Notes under the pieces: model-generated | Database searches by the model: none | What the model was told of the DNA's origin: nothing | Seen by the model: only the letters and a program-made list of their open reading frames with translations | Translations under genes and position numbers: made by a program | Part shown: positions 62,975 through 64,000 of the stretch, piece by piece | Numbering within the stretch: the first letter of the stretch is position 1 | Layout: each line of letters begins with the position of its first letter | DNA from: Lachnospiraceae bacterium | GTDB lineage: Bacteria > Bacillota > Clostridia > Lachnospirales > Lachnospiraceae | NCBI GenBank assembly: GCA_022792335.1 | Contig: JAAWAV010000044.1 | Location: forward strand, 19,747 to 83,746 | Reading direction: 5' to 3' | Length of the DNA stretch: 64,000 bases

Positions 62975-63160
62975 TTATCTGGTTTCATACTTGGAGCAGA
63001 ATACAACGCAATCTACTTTCTCAGGTGTCAGTTCATAACGATTTATCTTGCTTGGAAACAGTGGATTGCGTGTGAAAACATATCCCTCGCGAAATCTGTT
63101 TAAAAGCCATTCTGCATAATACTGGACAGTATCTGTCCTTCCGCCGGTGTTGATGATCAA
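62975..63160 (-). pseudogene. truncated DUF1848 protein
   Basis: 61 residues from TTG 63160. RTDTVQYYAEWLLNRFREGY, VFTRNPLFPSKINRY and VDCVVFCSK match the N-terminal 60 residues of DUF1848 proteins, which are about 300 long and carry iron-sulfur cysteines further on. The frame stops here, so the gene is cut. It overlaps a remnant ORF upstream. Confidence 0.6.
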
Positions 63161-63282
63161 ATTACCGCCTCCTTTATTTCGCCAAATTTACATTTCATTT
63201 GATTGGAAAACAGCCTAGTAATCCGCACAAACTCTGTCATATCCTTCTCCGACAGCTCGCTCTGCCTTTGCAGCAGGCGGAA
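63157..63282 (-). pseudogene. remnant of a coding sequence upstream of DUF1848 fragment
   Basis: About 42 codons without a proper start (RLLQRQSELSEKDMTEFVRI, then TRLFSNQMKCKFGEIKEAVI) end at TGA 63157-63159. Composition looks protein-like. It overlaps the DUF1848 TTG start. The left end is interrupted by a stop. Origin is unknown. Confidence 0.35.
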
Positions 63283-63332
63283 TCATTTCTTCTGCGTTAC
63301 AGCATCAAACGTCAACAAGGGCAAAGTATGAT

Positions 63333-63710
63333 TTGATTTGTAAAGAGCTCGTACGATACCAGGAAGAATACCCTTTTTACTTCAAGATAACGCTTGAAAA
63401 AATCAACATCGATTTTGAAAATCAAGATTACTTTCCAGAGGAAAAAGAAAGTTATCAGGTGGGGGAAGAAATCAACGGAATGATAAAAGAATTTTTGTTG
63501 TCCGGTATGGAAAACGGCGATCTGCGACGAGATATGGAAGCGATATCAACTGCATTTTCATGCTGGGGGATGTTATCGGGACTTATTCTTTTGGCAGCGA
63601 ACAAAAAAGATTACATCCAAAAGACAATGGGACTGTCACGAAACGAATTTCTTCAACCTGGTTTTGACATGATTTACCAATCTATTGCAAATACGGAGGA
63701 AGCGCAATGA
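63333..63710 (+). pseudogene. C-terminal part of a TetR-family regulator
   Basis: 125 residues from a TTG start (KELVRYQEEYPFYFKITLEK, ...EINGMIKEFLLSGMENGDLR, AFSCWGMLSGLILLAANKK) match the ligand-binding half of TetR/AcrR proteins. The N-terminal DNA-binding helix-turn-helix is missing, and the sequence before it is unrelated, so the gene is truncated at about 63300. It could not bind DNA as it stands. A short frame follows and overlaps (ATGA). Confidence 0.6.
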
Positions 63711-63722
63711 ATCCCTCCCAAT

Positions 63723-63836
63723 ATGCTTGCACGGAACGCAGACGAATTTTTTAAAGCCATCGGGATGAAATCAATGGGGGAGGTAGTTCGTGCAGTTTAT
63801 TTGAAGCAAGTAGCCGATTATAAACGCGGTTTTTAG
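63723..63836 (+). pseudogene. 37-codon fragment next to the TetR remnant
   Basis: MLARNADEFFKAIGMKSMGE, then VVRAVYLKQVADYKRGF, ends at TAG 63834-63836. The stop lies inside the first unit of the 69-bp repeat. It may be the start of a larger gene that was cut when the repeat array formed. No family is recognised. Confidence 0.35.
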
Positions 63837-64000
63837 CCGAGAGAGCGAAGAAAAAACGTAAAAGGGAGAGAGGGGTATCCATCGCAGACGATAGGCGGTT
63901 TTTAGCCGAGAGAGCGAAGAAAAAACGTGAAAGGGAGAGAGGGGTATCCATCGCAGACGATAGGCGGTTTTTAGCCGAGAGAGCGAAGAAAAAACGTGAA
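63825..64000. repeat. 69-bp tandem repeat running off the window
   Basis: Units start at 63825, 63894 and 63963; each reads about GGCGGTTTTTAGCCGAGAGA, then GCGAAGAAAAAACGTGAAAG, then GGAGAGAGGGGTATCCATCG, CAGACGATA. As 69 is a multiple of three, the minus strand stays open and would encode 23-residue repeats (MDTPLSLLRFFFALSAKNR type), but no start signal is seen. Confidence 0.9.

Overview
The window looks like chromosomal DNA of a Gram-positive, probably spore-forming member of the Clostridia, most likely a Lachnospiraceae-type gut bacterium. The reasons are strong AGGAGG-type ribosome sites, A/T-rich -10/-35 promoters on DNA of roughly even base composition, SipW/TasA-type surface proteins, class B and class C sortases, type III glutamine synthetase, DUF975/CmpB membrane proteins and many imperfect intergenic repeats. 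The genus cannot be fixed by reading alone.

Layout. 1-5.9 kb: a surface-fibre operon (end of an acidic protein, class C sortase, pilin-like protein, two TasA/camelysin-like proteins, two membrane-anchored surface proteins, SipW signal peptidase). 5.9-13.8 kb: a PadR regulator with a double operator and a DUF2812 membrane protein, an ABC exporter pair, a membrane-linked glycerophosphodiesterase and an unknown membrane protein. 13.9-25.2 kb: FMN oxidase, Gre-factor-like protein, an iron-type operator with a FeoB-associated peptide, phosphopentomutase, DtxR-type repressor, a DUF975-CmpB fusion, MATE exporter, DUF362 ferredoxin and two divergent genes with sporulation-like promoters. 25.4-33.8 kb: a branched-chain-type amino-acid ABC importer (five genes) between a DapA-family lyase and a class I aminotransferase, then a PucR regulator. 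33.8-40 kb: MoxR/VWA pair, ROK glucokinase, ABC exporter.

40.1-41.04 kb is a gene-free segment with a near-consensus promoter and a strong terminator about 0.88 kb apart, the signature of a large structured non-coding RNA. It is followed at 41.2-41.5 kb by a lysine riboswitch that controls hydantoinase/oxoprolinase-family subunits A and B and an NhaC-type transporter (41.7-47.2 kb). This suggests that the HyuAB enzyme acts on a lysine-related compound, possibly a lactam.

47.4-49.0 kb is an A/T-rich island with an AIPR-like (abortive infection) gene and an XRE regulator in one operon. 49.2-62.3 kb is mostly housekeeping: sugar kinase, holA, sfsA, pyk, acetyltransferase, class B sortase, glnN with an attenuator-like leader, a zinc-ribbon/TPM pair, cyclophilin and an M20 amidohydrolase. 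62.3-64.0 kb is a decayed accessory zone holding a type I toxin-antitoxin locus of Fst/par architecture, truncated DUF1848 and TetR genes, and a 69-bp tandem repeat that runs off the window. Several complex intergenic repeats (45.4, 47.2, 52.0, 57.8, 63.8 kb) appear partly related to each other.
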